Part shown: positions 5,898-6,582 of the stretch, piece by piece
How positions within the stretch are numbered: position 1 is the stretch's first letter
Layout: each line of letters opens with the position of its first letter
DNA from: an uncultured Erysipelotrichaceae bacterium
GTDB lineage: Bacteria > Bacillota_I > Bacilli_A > RFN20 > CAG-826
Assembly: GCA_902791085.1 (NCBI GenBank)
Contig: CADAUN010000084.1
Span: 1-6,582, forward strand
Length of the DNA stretch: 6,582 nt
Direction: 5' to 3'
Made by a program: the position numbers and the translations under genes
The notes under the pieces: model-generated
Seen by the model: only the letters and a program-made list of their open reading frames with translations
What the model was told of the DNA's origin: nothing
Databases searched by the model: none

Positions 5898-6582
5898 TTG
5901 CTATTTTTCTTCTTTGTCACTTTGATATAGGCTTCTTTCACTGTAAATTCATCGCAATGCAATACGGTCACTTCGATTTGGTTGGTACGGAAACTATCGC
6001 CAACTTGGGCAAATCGTCCTAAGTGGTCCACAATCCAACCACTCACGGTCGTATAATCGTCCGGCAATAATTTGTCCGGATCAAGACCTAAGAAATTGTA
6101 CAAATCGTCGATATTTTCATTGCCCGAAACATAATAGCAATTTCGTCGGCTTGCTTTGCGGATATCGTGATGCGGATTGTCTTTTTCGTCCCACATTTCA
6201 CCAACAAGCTCTTCCAGTATGTCTTCCATGGTAACAATGCCTTCCATGCCACCATATTCATCACGGACGATGGCGATATGGTGTTTGCTTTCTTTCATCA
6301 AGGCCATCGCAGAAGAAATCATCATCGTGCGAGGAACGTTCACGATCGGAACCAAAACGTCTTGATAAGAAACATTTTTCCCTTTTACTAACTCTCGCAA
6401 TAACGTTTTAACGGGGATATACCCCAAAATATGATCAAAATTACCTTCATAAACAATAATACGGGAATGACGGAAAACGTCTTTTTCTTTTAAGAATTCC
6501 GCGAAAGAACCATCCGTATCATATCCAAATACATTGACCCGCGGCGTCATCACTTCATAGCATGACGTCTCTTTGAAATCGA
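5894..6582 (-). CDS. CBS-pair and CorC-domain protein (HlyC/CorC family), 5' end outside the window
   Basis: The visible 228 residues are the cytoplasmic C-terminal part of a HlyC/CorC-family membrane protein. The frame is open to the window edge, so the start and the expected DUF21 membrane domain lie beyond 6582; the GTG at 6553 is internal. The first CBS motif starts at VMMTPRVNVFGYD (the MTPR signature), the second spans SSAMALMKESKHHIAIVRDE and YGGMEGIVTMEDILEELVGE, and the CorC/HlyC domain includes DDYTTVSGWIVDHLGRFAQVGD. CBS pairs in this family bind adenine nucleotides and gate the membrane part; members are linked to Mg2+/Co2+ efflux, often misnamed hemolysins. The gene overlaps the end of the kinase gene by 4 bases on the opposite strand. 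The family is certain; the transported ion is not known. Confidence 0.9.
   Translation of the reverse strand, partial: DFKETSCYEVMTPRVNVFGYDTDGSFAEFLKEKDVFRHSRIIVYEGNFDHILGYIPVKTLLRELVKGKNVSYQDVLVPIVNVPRTMMISSAMALMKESKHHIAIVRDEYGGMEGIVTMEDILEELVGEMWDEKDNPHHDIRKASRRNCYYVSGNENIDDLYNFLGLDPDKLLPDDYTTVSGWIVDHLGRFAQVGDSFRTNQIEVTVLHCDEFTVKEAYIKVTKKKNSN

Noticed and set aside
6413..6426. GGGGATATACCCC inverted repeat
   Set aside because: It is short, lies within the CBS coding frame with conserved protein sequence, and has no following T tract, so it is unlikely to be a terminator.
1..6582. CRISPR array, insertion sequence or phage genes
   Set aside because: I saw no direct repeat array, transposase, integrase or terminal repeats; although tRNAs are common integration sites, no duplicated tRNA end is visible here.

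Overview
The window reads as a chromosomal stretch of a low-to-mid GC monoderm bacterium (Bacillota or the Erysipelotrichia/Mollicutes-like edge of it). The hints are strong AGGAGG-type ribosome binding sites, CCA-encoded tRNAs resembling those of Bacillus, and a type II acyl carrier protein. It uses the standard code: TGA is a real stop, and Trp is TGG. Nothing allows a species call.

Layout: almost everything is on the minus strand. Read in the direction of transcription, a compact seven-gene operon runs from about 5203 down to 621. It contains an unrecognised exported Tyr-rich protein (421 aa), a small membrane-anchored protein (138 aa), a TadA/VirB11-type secretion ATPase, two T2SF/GspF-type membrane proteins in TadB and TadC positions, a TadE-like pseudopilin and a 62-aa Flp-like pilin. 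Its genes overlap by 4 to 11 bases or lie 2 to 12 bases apart. This is a minimal tight-adherence (Tad/type IVc pilus) machine without outer-membrane parts, as expected for a single-membrane cell. No prepilin peptidase or TadZ is present here.

Downstream of the pilin, acpP (acyl carrier protein) has a promoter of its own with a perfect TATAAT and is followed by a hairpin terminator. Then come tRNA-Asn(GTT) and tRNA-Glu(TTC), with a separate promoter. At the other end, on the plus strand and divergent from the pilus operon, is a guanylate kinase-like gene. It lacks a Shine-Dalgarno site and has a TATAAT placed so that transcription would begin at the A of its ATG. It converges with, and overlaps by 4 bases, the end of a CBS/CorC-domain (HlyC/CorC family) membrane protein gene cut by the window edge.

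The pilus operon is the most interesting part: the motor, platform and pilins are recognisable, but the first two genes have no family I can name and the pilin lacks the usual Glu+5.
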